64,000 bases of DNA from Rhodovulum sulfidophilum DSM 1374 (GCF_001633165.1 NZ_CP015418.1:2294001-2358000); one strand, 5' to 3'; shown: positions 19,018-29,599, numbered from the stretch's first letter. Translations and numbers: made by a program. Notes: a model not told the origin generated them from the letters alone.

Positions 19018-20384
19018 CGGGCGGCCTCCTGCAGCAGGGGAAGCGACCGGGCGGCCGCGCGAGGGGCCAGACCCAGCAGGATGACGGCGGGGCCGGTCAG
19101 CCCGGCCGAGGCGATCTCGGTCGCCAGCGTGCCCAGCGTCGCGGCCAGGATGCGTTCCTCGGGGCGGCCGGCATTCTCGACCACGCTGACCGGGGTCGCG
19201 GCCTCGGCGCCATGCATCATCAGCCGCCCCTGGAGGAAGCGCGCGGCGCGCTTGCCCATGTAGATCGCGGCGACCGCGCCCGGCCGGGCGAGCGTGGCCC
19301 AGTCGTGATCGGCAAGGCCATTCACGTCATGCCCGGTCAGCACCCGCAAGTCCGAATTGCGGCCGCGCCGGGTCAGGCTCTGGCCAAGGCTTGCCGCGGC
19401 GGCCGAGGCGGCGGTCAGTCCCGGCACCACCGACCAGGCGATGCCCGCGGCCTCGCAGGCCTCGATCTCTTCGTCGAGCCGCCCGAAGACCGAGGGATCG
19501 CCCGCCTTCAGCCGCACCACGACAAGACCCTCGGCGGCGCGCCCGACGATCAGGCGGTTGATCTCTTCCTGCGGCGTCGAGGGGCCGAAGCCGGTCTTGC
19601 CGGCCTCGACGATCTCGGCCTCGCGGCGGGCAAGCTCCAGGATCGGTGCCGGCACCAGCCGGTCGTGGATCACCACATCGGCGCGGTCGAGCGCGCGGCG
19701 GGCGCGCATGGTCAGATCGTCCGGATCGCCGGGGCCCGCGCCGACGAACAGCACCTCGCCCACGGCCGGGCGGGCGGCCTTGTGGGCCTCGAGCAGCCGG
19801 TCGAGCGGTTCCGGCGCCCGGCCGTCGAGTGCGCCGTCGAACACCGCCGCCCAGAAGCCGCGGCGGGCGCGCCCCTGGGGCAGGGCCTCGGCCTCGGGGC
19901 GGAAGGCATTGGCCGCGCGCACGCGGGCGCCCAGACCGGCGGGAAGCCAGGCCTCGAGACCGGCCTTGATCTTGCGGGCCAGAACCGGCGCCGCGCCCTC
20001 GGTGCCGATCGCCACCACCACCGGGTCGCGGTCGACCATGGCGGGGGTGATGAAGGCGCTGTCCTCGCGATTGTCGACGATGTTGAACAGCACGCCGGCG
20101 GCGCGGGCGAGACCTGCGACGCGCGCATCCTCGGTGGCATCGTCGGTCGCGGCATAGACCAGCCGCGCGCCGTCGAGATCGGCCGCCTCGACGGGCCGCG
20201 CGACCCAGCTGAGACGCCCCTCGGCCTGCCAGTCGAGGATCTTCGGGTCGGCCTCTGCGGCATGGACCGCGATCCGGGCGCGGGTCTTGAGCAGCAGGCG
20301 CAGCTTGGCCAGCGCGGTCTCGCCGCCGCCGGAAACCACGATCCGCGCGCCCTCGCTGCGCAGGAAGATGGGGAAGAACTGCAT
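19014..20384 (-). CDS. cysG: Siroheme synthase CysG (trifunctional)
   Basis: A 456-residue fusion making siroheme for the sulfite reductase downstream. The N-terminal NAD-dependent precorrin-2 dehydrogenase/ferrochelatase begins with the Rossmann motif VVSGGGETALAKLRLLL. The C-terminal uroporphyrinogen-III methyltransferase has FVGAGPGDPDDLT, AGDPSVFGR and VVPGLTAASAAAA for SAM and substrate binding. The ATG at 20384 is preceded by AGGGAG. First gene of the cysG-DUF2849-cysI-cysH-DUF934 operon; palindromes immediately upstream are candidate operators. Confidence 0.96.
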   Translation of the reverse strand: MQFFPIFLRSEGARIVVSGGGETALAKLRLLLKTRARIAVHAAEADPKILDWQAEGRLSWVARPVEAADLDGARLVYAATDDATEDARVAGLARAAGVLFNIVDNREDSAFITPAMVDRDPVVVAIGTEGAAPVLARKIKAGLEAWLPAGLGARVRAANAFRPEAEALPQGRARRGFWAAVFDGALDGRAPEPLDRLLEAHKAARPAVGEVLFVGAGPGDPDDLTMRARRALDRADVVIHDRLVPAPILELARREAEIVEAGKTGFGPSTPQEEINRLIVGRAAEGLVVVRLKAGDPSVFGRLDEEIEACEAAGIAWSVVPGLTAASAAAASLGQSLTRRGRNSDLRVLTGHDVNGLADHDWATLARPGAVAAIYMGKRAARFLQGRLMMHGAEAATPVSVVENAGRPEERILAATLGTLATEIASAGLTGPAVILLGLAPRAAARSLPLLQEAAR

Positions 20385-20397
20385 CGGGCACTCCCTG

Positions 20398-20426
20398 AGA
20401 ATTTTGCAGCAGTAGAACAAAATTCT
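20398..20426 (-). promoter_or_regulatory. Palindrome in front of cysG (candidate operator)
   Basis: A perfect inverted repeat, AGAATTTTG-N11-CAAAATTCT, ends 14 bases upstream of the cysG start and is markedly AT-rich for this genome. Its position suits a repressor or activator controlling sulfate assimilation. The binding protein is unknown, and no regulator gene is adjacent. Confidence 0.5.
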
Positions 20427-20454
20427 CCGCAGAAGGCGATAACCCTGGTTGAAA

Positions 20455-20510
20455 AGGGTCGTATCTCCGGTTGTGACGCCGGTGGTGGGCGAATTTCCCG
20501 ATACGACCCT
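20455..20510. promoter_or_regulatory. Widely spaced 11-bp inverted repeat between cysG and the peptidase gene
   Basis: AGGGTCGTATC at 20455-20465 is repeated in inverted form (GATACGACCCT) at 20500-20510, 34 bases apart, in the divergent intergenic region. The spacing suits two operator half-sites on successive helical turns, or a large stem-loop. Function is inferred only from position and perfection. Confidence 0.4.
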
Positions 20511-20646
20511 CTGGCGTGGAAACCTGCCCGGTTTCCGCGTGGCGGGACGAATGGCGGTCCGGCCCGCGACGGGCGCGCAATCCGCTGGCTCTGCGGCCGA
20601 ACCGGGCCTAACCTTTTCCGGCATGTTCCTGTCCGGAGGTTGTCCG

Positions 20647-22605
20647 ATGCGTCTTCGCCGTCTTGTTCTGGCCGCCATCCCGGTTCTCGCCGCGCTGGGC
20701 GGGGTGCCGGAGACGGCCGCTCTGGCCGGGCCGCATGGCGAGATGCTGGGCGAGGAGGCGGTGCGGCTGAACCTCGATCCGGCCAGCGGCGCGCTGACGC
20801 TCGATGCGCGCCTGCCCGCGCCGCAGGGCGATGTGGCCTTGCCCAGGCAGGACTGGCTGAGCGTCGAGACGCTTCTGATCGGCGGCGAGCCGAGCCCGCT
20901 GCCCGCCTCGGGGGTGATCCGGGCGGCGCGGCATATGGGGCGTTCGGTGACGGTCCGGCTGAGCGGGACCCTGCCCGAGCTGTCGCCCGGGATCGAGGCG
21001 GCGGGGCGCGGAGAGACCGCCAGCTATCTTCTGGGCTCGGGCTGGCTGCCGGTCGATGCGGCGCCCCGCGCGCGTTTCGAGCTGAGCCTCGAGGTGCCCC
21101 CGGGCTGGCGCCCGGCCGCGACCGGCAGGCTGTCCGACGAGCGGGTGCATCCCGACGGCCGCCGGGCCGATTTCGTCTTCACCGGGCGGGCCGGCGATCT
21201 CGGGGTCTTCGCGGGGCGCTATGCGGTGAACGAGGCGATGCATCGCGGGCTTCGACTGCGCACCTATTTCGAGCCCCGCGACGCGGCCTTCTCGCCGGCC
21301 TATATCGCGGCGGCCGCTGGCTATATCGACCGCTATTCCGACGCGATCGGCCCCTATCCCTATGACGGCTTCTCGGTGGTTTCGGCGCCGATCCCGGTGG
21401 GGCTCGGGCTGCCGGGGATGACCTATGTCAGCCAGGCGATCCTCGGCCATGGCTACATGCGGGGCCGGTCGCTTGCGCATGAGGTGCTGCATTCCTGGTG
21501 GGGCAATGCGGTCGGGGTCGATTACCGGCGCGGCAACTGGAGCGAGGGGCTGACCACCTACATGGCCGATTACGCCCTGGCCGAGGAGGCGGGCGCGGCC
21601 GAGGCGCGCGAGATGCGGCTGGGCTGGCTGCGCGATCTCGCGGCGCTGCCCGCCGCCGAGGACCGCCCGCTGACCGAGTTCCGCGCCGCCGCGCATGGCG
21701 CGCGCCAGGCGGTCGGCTATGGCAAGGCGGCCTTCCTGTTTCACATGCTCAGGGCCGAGCTCGGGGAAGAAGACTGGCAGGCGGGGCTGCGCCGCTTCTA
21801 TCGGGAACGCTACGACCGGGTGGCGGCCTGGCATCATCTGCGCGCCGGTTTCGAGGCCGCCAGCGGGCGCGATCTGCGCTGGTTCTTCGATCAGTGGCTG
21901 ACCCGGAGCGGGCTGCCCGCGCTGCGGATCGAGGCGGCCGAACCCGAGGGGCGCAAGCTGCATCTGGTGGTCGGCCAGTCCGCGCCTTTCTATCGGCTGC
22001 GCGTGCCGGTGACGGTCGAGACTGAGGCGGGGGCCGAGCGCCATATCGTGGCGCTCGACGGTGCCCGCGCCGAGGTCACGCTGGCGCTGGCCGCAAGACC
22101 GCGCGCGGTCGCGGTCGATCCCGATTTCGAGTTGGCGCGGGAGCTGGCCCCGGGCGAGGTGCCGCCGATGCTGGGCGATCTCTTCGCCGGTCCCGACCCC
22201 GCGCTGCTGGCGCTGGGCGAGGGCGCCGGGGCGGCGGCGGCGGCGCTTGGCCCGCGGCTGCTGCATGGCGCGCCGCGGCTGGTCGATGCGGCGGCGGCCG
22301 AGGCTGCGCCGGTGCTGGTCGTGCTCGGCTCCGGTGCCGAGGTGGCGGCCTGGCGCCGCGCGCATCTCTCCGCGCCCGCCCCCTGGAGCATGGATGCGGG
22401 CCGCGCCCGCGCCTGGGTCGAGCGCGATGCCCGCGGGCGGCTGATCGGTTTTCTCTCGGCCGACCGGACGGAGGATCTGCTGCCCGAGCTGGGGGGGCTG
22501 CGCTATCAGGCGGGCCAAAGCTATGCTGCCTTCGCCGATGGCGCCCGGGTGGCGGCGGGCGACTGGCCGGCCGGGGCCTCCGGACTGCGCCGCCGTTTCG
22601 ACTGA
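20647..22605 (+). CDS. Secreted M1-like zinc metallopeptidase
   Basis: A 652-residue protein with an N-terminal signal peptide (about residues 1-28, ending near AALAGPHGE) and a gluzincin catalytic core. HEVLHSWWGN holds the HEXXH zinc/catalytic residues, and the third ligand Glu lies in NWSEGLTTYMADY about 20 residues later. Instead of the GAMEN aminopeptidase motif it has GLPGMTYVSQ, as in M1-like proteins acting in the periplasm. The C-terminal ~200 residues resemble no domain I can name. GGAGG lies 6 bases before the ATG at 20647; the longer upstream frame runs through the palindromic intergenic region and is rejected. Substrate unknown. Confidence 0.85.
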   Translation: MRLRRLVLAAIPVLAALGGVPETAALAGPHGEMLGEEAVRLNLDPASGALTLDARLPAPQGDVALPRQDWLSVETLLIGGEPSPLPASGVIRAARHMGRSVTVRLSGTLPELSPGIEAAGRGETASYLLGSGWLPVDAAPRARFELSLEVPPGWRPAATGRLSDERVHPDGRRADFVFTGRAGDLGVFAGRYAVNEAMHRGLRLRTYFEPRDAAFSPAYIAAAAGYIDRYSDAIGPYPYDGFSVVSAPIPVGLGLPGMTYVSQAILGHGYMRGRSLAHEVLHSWWGNAVGVDYRRGNWSEGLTTYMADYALAEEAGAAEAREMRLGWLRDLAALPAAEDRPLTEFRAAAHGARQAVGYGKAAFLFHMLRAELGEEDWQAGLRRFYRERYDRVAAWHHLRAGFEAASGRDLRWFFDQWLTRSGLPALRIEAAEPEGRKLHLVVGQSAPFYRLRVPVTVETEAGAERHIVALDGARAEVTLALAARPRAVAVDPDFELARELAPGEVPPMLGDLFAGPDPALLALGEGAGAAAAALGPRLLHGAPRLVDAAAAEAAPVLVVLGSGAEVAAWRRAHLSAPAPWSMDAGRARAWVERDARGRLIGFLSADRTEDLLPELGGLRYQAGQSYAAFADGARVAAGDWPAGASGLRRRFD

Positions 22606-22830
22606 GCGGGCAGCGCTGCGACCGTCCGCTGCGGATCGGGTCGGTGCCGCCTCGGGCAGGTTTTCCGTGCCTGAGGACTTTCTTGATCCGCCGTCCCGTG
22701 ACCCGGCCTGGACCGGTTGCGTTCATCGGATGCCGGCCATCCTCGGGCTGTTGCCTTTGCCGTAATCGTCCCCGTGCCGGAGCGCGACGCCATCCCACGA
22801 GGGGGCACCGGCATCGCGCTCCGGCCGGTC

Positions 22831-23445
22831 TCAGGCGTTCCTCCAGGCCCCTGCCAGCGCGCGGGCGGCGGCCTCGGGATCGGAGGCGGCCGAGATCGCC
22901 GAGACGACGGCCATGCCCGCGGCTCCGGCCGCCTTGAGCGCGTGTGCATCGCCCGCGCCGACGCCGCCGATGGCGACGCAGGGCAGCGCGCTCGCCGCCG
23001 CGATCCGCGCCAGCCCGCCAAGGCCGAGCGGTGCTGCGTGATCGGGTTTGGTGGCGGTCGCCCGCACCGGCCCGACGCCGAGATAATCGACGACACCGGC
23101 AGGTATCGCGCCGAGATGCGCCATGGCTTCGACCGACAGGCCCAGAAGCCGCCCCGGCCCCAGTGCCCGGCGCAGCGCCAGCGGAGAGCCGTCGGACTGG
23201 CCGACATGAAGCCCGTCCGCCCCCGAGGCCAGCACCACCTCGAGCCGGTCGTTCACGATCAGCGGAACGCCGCGCCGGGCCAGCTCGGGTTTCAGCGCGC
23301 GGACCAGCTCGATCAGCGCATCGTCCCCGGCCTTCTTGTCGCGCAGCTGCACCATGGTCGCGCCGCCCCGGACCGCGGCCAGAACCAGCTCGGGCGAGGC
23401 GCCGTCGGGGGTCACGAAATAGACCGGAAGCCTGCCGCGGATCAT
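22831..23445 (-). CDS. thiE: Thiamine-phosphate synthase
   Basis: A 204-residue TIM-barrel enzyme joining HMP pyrophosphate and thiazole phosphate. It has the QLRDK substrate motif (VQLRDKKAG), the VNDR loop, the GLHVGQSD segment, YLGVGPVRATATK and the phosphate-binding IGGVGA. The ATG at 23445 overlaps the thiM stop (ATGA). With thiM it forms a thiazole salvage unit under the TPP riboswitch at 24315-24387. Confidence 0.95.
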   Translation of the reverse strand: MIRGRLPVYFVTPDGASPELVLAAVRGGATMVQLRDKKAGDDALIELVRALKPELARRGVPLIVNDRLEVVLASGADGLHVGQSDGSPLALRRALGPGRLLGLSVEAMAHLGAIPAGVVDYLGVGPVRATATKPDHAAPLGLGGLARIAAASALPCVAIGGVGAGDAHALKAAGAAGMAVVSAISAASDPEAAARALAGAWRNA

Positions 23446-24257
23446 GCCGCGCTTACCCGGGCGCCGCGCTCGAGCGTCTCGGGCGTCATCGCATGAAGCG
23501 CATCGATCAGCGCCACCGCAAAGCTGCCCGGCCCGGCCGCGCCCTCGGCCGCCTGTTCGCCCGCCAGCCCGAAACAGGCCAGCGCCGCGACGGTCGCCTC
23601 GGCGCGGTCGCCGCCGCCGGCCAGGAAGGCCGCGACCAGTGCCGTCAGCGAACAGCCCAGCGCGGTGACCTTCGGCATCAGCGGATGGCCGTTGGCGATA
23701 CGCCAGGCCCGTGCGCCATCGGTCACGTAATCGACCGGCCCGGTGACCGCGACCACGGCCCAGCTCCGCTCTGCCAGCGCCCGTGCCGCGGCTTCGGCGG
23801 CCTCGACGGTATCGGCGCTGTCGGCGCCCCGGCCGCGCGCCTCGACCCCGGCCAGGGCCAGGATTTCCGAGGCATTGCCCCGGATCACCGTCGGTTCGAA
23901 GGCCATGAGATCGCCGCAAAGCGCCTGCCGGTAGCTGGTGGCGCCGACCGCGACGGGGTCGAGCACCCAGGGCAGCCCCGCCGCCCGCGCCGCAGCGGCC
24001 GCGGCCCGCATCCCCGTCGCCCAGCCGGGCGAGGGCGTGCCGATATTGATCGAAAGCGCCTGTGCCAGCGGTGTGAACTCGCCGGTTTCCTCGGCCGCAT
24101 GCACCATCGCCGGCGAGGCGCCCGCCGCCAGCAGCACATTCGCGGCCACGTTCATGGCGACGAAATTGGTGATGCACTGCACCAGGGGCGCGCGTTCGCG
24201 CATCGCGGCCAGATGCTCTGCGGGCGTTCGAATCGGGTGGTCTGCGGGGGGATGCAT
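23442..24257 (-). CDS. thiM: Hydroxyethylthiazole kinase
   Basis: A 271-residue ribokinase-fold enzyme phosphorylating salvaged hydroxyethylthiazole. Features: APLVQCITNFVAMNVAANVL near the N-terminus, LDPVAVGAT, VIRGNASEILAL and the catalytic/anion-hole VTALGCSLTALVAAF, where ALGCS replaces the GTGC of related kinases, as is normal for ThiM. The start ATG at 24257 follows an ideal AAGGAGG; the upstream in-frame ATG at 24311 lies against the riboswitch and is rejected. Confidence 0.95.
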   Translation of the reverse strand: MHPPADHPIRTPAEHLAAMRERAPLVQCITNFVAMNVAANVLLAAGASPAMVHAAEETGEFTPLAQALSINIGTPSPGWATGMRAAAAAARAAGLPWVLDPVAVGATSYRQALCGDLMAFEPTVIRGNASEILALAGVEARGRGADSADTVEAAEAAARALAERSWAVVAVTGPVDYVTDGARAWRIANGHPLMPKVTALGCSLTALVAAFLAGGGDRAEATVAALACFGLAGEQAAEGAAGPGSFAVALIDALHAMTPETLERGARVSAA

Positions 24258-24314
24258 CGCGGTCCTCCTTGGGGGGCGGGCAGACGCATCGGTCCCGTCG
24301 GGACACGGCACGCG

Positions 24315-24387
24315 ACTTCCTCCGCCAGCATGATCTGGTTCAGGTTCTAAGGGTGCTTCTCAGCCCGGATCGGTCCGGACGCCCCTG
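24315..24387 (-). promoter_or_regulatory. TPP riboswitch upstream of thiM-thiE
   Basis: On the minus strand the THI-box core is complete: GGGGCGTCC, GGCTGAGAAG, ACCCTTAGAACCTGA and CATGCTGGCGGAGGAAG in the canonical order. It lies about 58 bases before the thiM start, where TPP binding would repress translation or transcription of thiM-thiE. Confidence 0.95.
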
Positions 24388-24609
24388 TCACGGCTGCCAG
24401 CAAACCACGTCCTTGCGCGGATGGAAAGTCCTCTGGCGGCGGCCGCGGCTTGCCAGCGCCGAATGCGGCTGCCAGAAGGCGGGCAGGCGACGGCCCCGGA
24501 GGGCGTGGAGCCAGGCGAAAAAAGGCGCGAAGGAGCCAGGGATGACGGGGCGCGAGGCAGGGGCCAGTGATGGCGGGCGCAGGTTTATCCGGACCGTGCG
24601 GGGGGCGAG

Positions 24610-25785
24610 ATGACGCCCGCGGCGCGGATCGCGGCGGCGGCCGAGCTGCTCGATGCCTGGCGCGCGGGCGCGCCGGCCGAAAAGCTGCTGACCACCTGGG
24701 CGCGGCAGAACCGCTTTGCCGGATCGAAGGACCGCGCCGCGATCCGCGATCATGTCTTCGATGCGATCCGCTGCCTGCGCTCCTTCGCCGCGCTGGGCGG
24801 GGCCGCGACCGGGCGCGGGCTTATGCTGGGGATGCTGCGCGCCGCGGGCACCGATCCCGACACCGTCTTCACCGGCCTGGGCCATGCCCCGGCGCCTTTG
24901 GGGCCGGAGGAACGCGCCCCGGGGCCGGCGCTTGCCGATCTGCCCGAGCCGGTCGCCTGCGATTGCCCCGAGGCGCTGGAGCGGCTGCTGCGCGAGAGCC
25001 TGGGGGCCGATTTCCGTCCGGTGATGGAGCGGCTCCGGCAGCGCGCCCCGGTGTTCCTGCGGGTCAATACGCGTCTGGGCGACCCCGCTTCGGTGGCGGC
25101 GCGGCTGGCCGGGGAGGGGGTCGAGACCCGCCCGCATGCGCTCTCGCCCACAGCGCTGGAGGTGGTGGCGGGCGCGCGCCGGGTGCATCTGTCGCGTGCC
25201 TTTGCCGAGGGGCTGGTCGAATTGCAGGATGCTGCCTCGCAGGCGGTGGCCGACATGATGCCGCTGGCCGAGGGCGCGCGGGTGCTCGACTATTGCGCGG
25301 GCGGCGGCGGCAAGACGCTGGCGATGGCCGCGCGCGGGGGCGCCCGGCATTTCGCCCATGACGCGGCGCCGCAGCGGATGCGCGATCTGCCCGCGCGGGC
25401 CGAACGGGCAGGGGTCGCGGTGCACTGTCTCGACGGTACCGCGCTGGGGGAGGCCGCCCCCTTCGATCTGGTGCTGTGCGATGTGCCCTGTTCGGGCAGC
25501 GGTGCCTGGCGCCGGAGCCCGGAGGCCAAATGGCGCACCAGCCCTGCCGATCTCGCCCGGTTGACCGCGCTGCAGGAAGAAATTCTCGGTCGCGCGGCCG
25601 GATTGGTGGCGCCGGGCGGGCATCTTGCCTATGCGACCTGTTCGCTGCTTGCCGCCGAGAACGGTGCACGGATCGGCCGGTTTCTCGCCGCCTTCCCGGG
25701 CTGGGTGCTCAGTTCCGAACGACGGCTGACGCCGCTCGACGGCGGCGACGGGTTCTATGCCGCGGTGATGCGGCGCCCGGGCTGA
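24610..25785 (+). CDS. RsmB/NOP-family tRNA/rRNA cytosine-C5 methyltransferase
   Basis: A 391-residue SAM-dependent RNA m5C methyltransferase. Its NusB-like N-terminal region (about residues 1-100) is followed by the methyltransferase core: VLDYCAGGGGKTLAMA (SAM binding), the motif IV cysteine in CDVPCSGSGAWRR, and the motif VI cysteine in AYATCSLLAAEN. Both catalytic cysteines are present. The protein is shorter than E. coli RsmB and the precise RNA target cannot be read from the sequence. The ATG at 24610 stands alone, about 220 bases from the divergent riboswitch. Confidence 0.9.
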   Translation: MTPAARIAAAAELLDAWRAGAPAEKLLTTWARQNRFAGSKDRAAIRDHVFDAIRCLRSFAALGGAATGRGLMLGMLRAAGTDPDTVFTGLGHAPAPLGPEERAPGPALADLPEPVACDCPEALERLLRESLGADFRPVMERLRQRAPVFLRVNTRLGDPASVAARLAGEGVETRPHALSPTALEVVAGARRVHLSRAFAEGLVELQDAASQAVADMMPLAEGARVLDYCAGGGGKTLAMAARGGARHFAHDAAPQRMRDLPARAERAGVAVHCLDGTALGEAAPFDLVLCDVPCSGSGAWRRSPEAKWRTSPADLARLTALQEEILGRAAGLVAPGGHLAYATCSLLAAENGARIGRFLAAFPGWVLSSERRLTPLDGGDGFYAAVMRRPG

Positions 25786-25888
25786 GCGGCGGCGAAGATC
25801 GGCCATCCTCTGGTCCGCGCGGCCGTATTAACCCGAGGTTAATACCTGTGGAGAAGAGTGGGCGAAACCGTCCTGCCGGGAGGCTCTC

Positions 25889-28222
25889 TTGCCGCATTTC
25901 ATGCCCGTATTGCTGTCTGTCCGCCGTTCGGCCGCCGCTTTTGCCGATCGTGCCTGGGTCGCGCTGGCCCTTGGCATCCTGCTTGCGATCGCGGCCTGGA
26001 CCTCGCCCTGGCCCTGGCTTTTCGCGCCGCTGCTGACCGCGGGCGTCACCCTGGGCTGTCTGGCCGCGCTGTTGCGGATCCTGGGGCGGCCGGTCTCCGA
26101 TATTCCCTCCGACAGGCTCAGACGGCTTTGTGCCTGCACGCCCGGCGCCACGCTGGTCACCGATGCAGAAGGGCGGGTGCTGATCGCCAGCCCCGAGGCG
26201 CAGCGCCGGGTCGCGGCGATGCGCGGCCAGCCGGTGGCCGACGCCCTGCAGGCGCTGTTTGCCGATCCCCGGCGCGCGGTCGGCGATCTGATCGCGGCCG
26301 CAGCAAGGGGGCTGCCCGCCTCGGCCCGTCGCTCGCTGGCATCGGGGCCGCTGCAGGTCGGGGTCGAGCGGGCGGGTTCGGGACTGTTTCTGTGGCGCTT
26401 CGATTCCAGCGCGACCGACGGCCCCGAGATCGCGCTGCCGATGGTGCGGCTCGACCCGGCCGGACGGCTTTCGGTGATCAACGCCGCCGCCCGCGCGCTG
26501 GTGGGGCAGAGCCATGAGGCGGTCGCGGCGCTTCTGGCCGGGGCCTCGGACGAGACCGAAGAGGTGGTGGTCGAGACCCCCGAAGGTCCGAGCCGGCGCC
26601 GCCTGCTGCAGCTGCGCATGGCCGATGGCGGGCGCGAATTCTATATCCTGCCGCAAGGGCCCGCCTCCCGCGTCGCCGAGGCGCCCGAGGGGTTTCTCGA
26701 TGCGCTGCCGGTGGCGCTTCTGCAACTCGATACCGACGGCACGGTGCGGCTGTCCAACGCCCGGGCGGTCCGGCTTCTGGGCGGCGAGCCGGGCGAGGCG
26801 CTGAACCTCTGCGACCGGCTCGAGGGGCTCGGCCGTCCGGTCAGCGACTGGCTGGCCGATGCCGCGCAGGGCCGCGCGCCGAACACGGCCGAGGTGCTGC
26901 GGGTCGCGCGCGACGACCGCGAGGTCTTCGTGCAGGTGGCGCTGGCGCGGATGGCCGAGGGCGCGCTGGTCGCGGTGCTGCATGACGTGACCGAGATGAA
27001 GACGCTGGAGGCGCAGTTCACGCAAAGCCAGAAGATGCAGGCGATCGGCCAGCTTGCGGGCGGGGTGGCGCATGACTTCAACAACCTGCTGACCGCGATT
27101 TCGGGCCATTGCGACCTGCTGATGCTGCGCCATGATGCGGGCGATCCCGATTACGGCGATCTGGTGCAGATCCACCAGAATGCCAACCGCGCGGCAAGCC
27201 TGGTGGGCCAGCTTCTGGCCTTCTCGCGCAAGCAGACGCTGAGCCCCGAGGTGCTCGACCTGCGCGACACGATGGGCGAGCTGGCCCATCTGCTCGACCG
27301 GCTGGTGGGCGAGAAGGTGCAGCTGAGGATGCGCCATGCCGAGGCGTTGCCGCCGATCCGCGCCGACAAGCGCCAGCTCGAACAGGTGGTGATGAACCTG
27401 GTGGTCAATGCCCGCGATGCGATGCCCGAGGGCGGCGAGATCCGGATCGAGACCGAGGCGGTGCAGCTGAGCACCGAATTGCAGCGCGACCGCGCCGTGG
27501 TGCCGCCCGGCCCCTATGCGATGATCCGGGTGCGCGACGAGGGCCAGGGCATTCCGCCCGACCGTCTGAGCAAGATCTTCGAGCCCTTCTATACCAGCAA
27601 GCGCCCCGGCGAGGGGACCGGGCTCGGCCTCTCGACCGTCTATGGCATCGTCAAGCAGACCGGCGGCTTCGTCTTCGTCGACAGCACGGTCGGGCAGGGC
27701 AGCTGCTTCTCGGTCTACCTGCCGACCCATAGCGGCAAGGTCGGCCCGGTCGCGCCCCTGCAGGAGAGCGGTGCGGTCGAGGACATGCCGGGCTCGGCGG
27801 TGGTCCTGCTGGTCGAGGACGAGGCGCCGGTCCGCTCCTTCGCGGCCCGCGCGATGCGCATGCGCGGCCATACCGTCCTCGAGGCCGAAAGCGGCGAGGA
27901 GGCGCTGGAAACGCTGGCCGATCCCGAGCTCAAGGTCGATGTCTTCGTGACCGATGTGGTGATGCCGGGGCTCGACGGCCCGGGTTGGGTCAGCAAGGCG
28001 CTGGCCGCCCGTCCCGGGACCCGGGTGATCTTCGTCTCGGGCTATGCCGAGGACAGCTTCGGCGAGATCAAGGCGCGGATCCCGAATTCGGTCTATCTGC
28101 CCAAGCCGTTCTCGCTGGCCGATCTGACCGCCACGGTCCAGCGCCAGCTGCGCGCCGCCGCCGAGCCGGGCGATACGGAGGGGCAGCGCGACAAGGGCAA
28201 GCTGCCAGAGCAGGTGCCGTGA
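25889..28222 (+). CDS. cckA: Hybrid histidine kinase CckA (cell-cycle phosphorelay)
   Basis: A 777-residue membrane kinase/phosphatase feeding the ChpT-CtrA phosphorelay, which in Rhodobacterales governs motility and gene transfer agent expression. Two N-terminal transmembrane helices (about residues 22-65) are followed by two PAS-like regions, the H-box GGVAHDFNNLL (His395), the N-box MNLVVNARDAM, G-boxes VRDEGQGIP and GTGLGLSTVYG, and a C-terminal receiver with phosphoacceptor Asp689 in TDVVMPGLDG. The start is probably TTG at 25889, because GGGAGG sits 5 bases before it; the first ATG (25901) would be 17 bases away. Located directly before recA, as in relatives. Confidence 0.94.
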   Translation: MPHFMPVLLSVRRSAAAFADRAWVALALGILLAIAAWTSPWPWLFAPLLTAGVTLGCLAALLRILGRPVSDIPSDRLRRLCACTPGATLVTDAEGRVLIASPEAQRRVAAMRGQPVADALQALFADPRRAVGDLIAAAARGLPASARRSLASGPLQVGVERAGSGLFLWRFDSSATDGPEIALPMVRLDPAGRLSVINAAARALVGQSHEAVAALLAGASDETEEVVVETPEGPSRRRLLQLRMADGGREFYILPQGPASRVAEAPEGFLDALPVALLQLDTDGTVRLSNARAVRLLGGEPGEALNLCDRLEGLGRPVSDWLADAAQGRAPNTAEVLRVARDDREVFVQVALARMAEGALVAVLHDVTEMKTLEAQFTQSQKMQAIGQLAGGVAHDFNNLLTAISGHCDLLMLRHDAGDPDYGDLVQIHQNANRAASLVGQLLAFSRKQTLSPEVLDLRDTMGELAHLLDRLVGEKVQLRMRHAEALPPIRADKRQLEQVVMNLVVNARDAMPEGGEIRIETEAVQLSTELQRDRAVVPPGPYAMIRVRDEGQGIPPDRLSKIFEPFYTSKRPGEGTGLGLSTVYGIVKQTGGFVFVDSTVGQGSCFSVYLPTHSGKVGPVAPLQESGAVEDMPGSAVVLLVEDEAPVRSFAARAMRMRGHTVLEAESGEEALETLADPELKVDVFVTDVVMPGLDGPGWVSKALAARPGTRVIFVSGYAEDSFGEIKARIPNSVYLPKPFSLADLTATVQRQLRAAAEPGDTEGQRDKGKLPEQVP

Positions 28223-28528
28223 GCGGGCGCGGCACCGCCCGCCTTCATTGATCCGATTGCGGCGCCGCCGGGTGTGAATGGAATCTGGAATTGTATTTAA
28301 TAATCAAATATATGCGATGCCACCTTCAAGCGATATCCGTTGTCGCCCGGCCGTCATCCAGCACGATCTTGCCCGTCGTGAACACTTCCTTAACCGTTTC
28401 GGCCAATCCTGAGAACGGGAACAATTTGACTTGAAATGTTCTCTTTTTGGTCTCATATGGTTGAGAACAATCCACGAACGATAGCAGCGATTGCCGCCCG
28501 CTTCCGGGTGTGGAATAAGGAACCAAAC
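28223..28528 (+). promoter_or_regulatory. cckA-recA intergenic region with recA promoter
   Basis: This 306-base gap holds an AT-rich patch (about 28285-28316), a TTGACT hexamer at 28426-28431 that could be the recA -35 element, several GAAC/GTTC half-sites, and the SOS box at 28465-28479. I see no convincing -10 hexamer and no gene. A short minus-strand frame here has no recognisable relatives. Confidence 0.6.
28465..28479 (+). promoter_or_regulatory. SOS box of recA
   Basis: GAAC-AATCCAC-GAAC, the same 7-base-spaced direct repeat as at lexA but in the opposite orientation, lies 50 bases upstream of the recA start. It predicts LexA repression of recA. Confidence 0.88.

Positions 28529-29599
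<1,071 letters not shown>

Noticed and set aside
28326..28526. Short minus-strand frame in the recA promoter region
   Set aside because: 66 codons overlapping the SOS box and the recA start; its ending looks protein-like but there is no start signal or family I can name.
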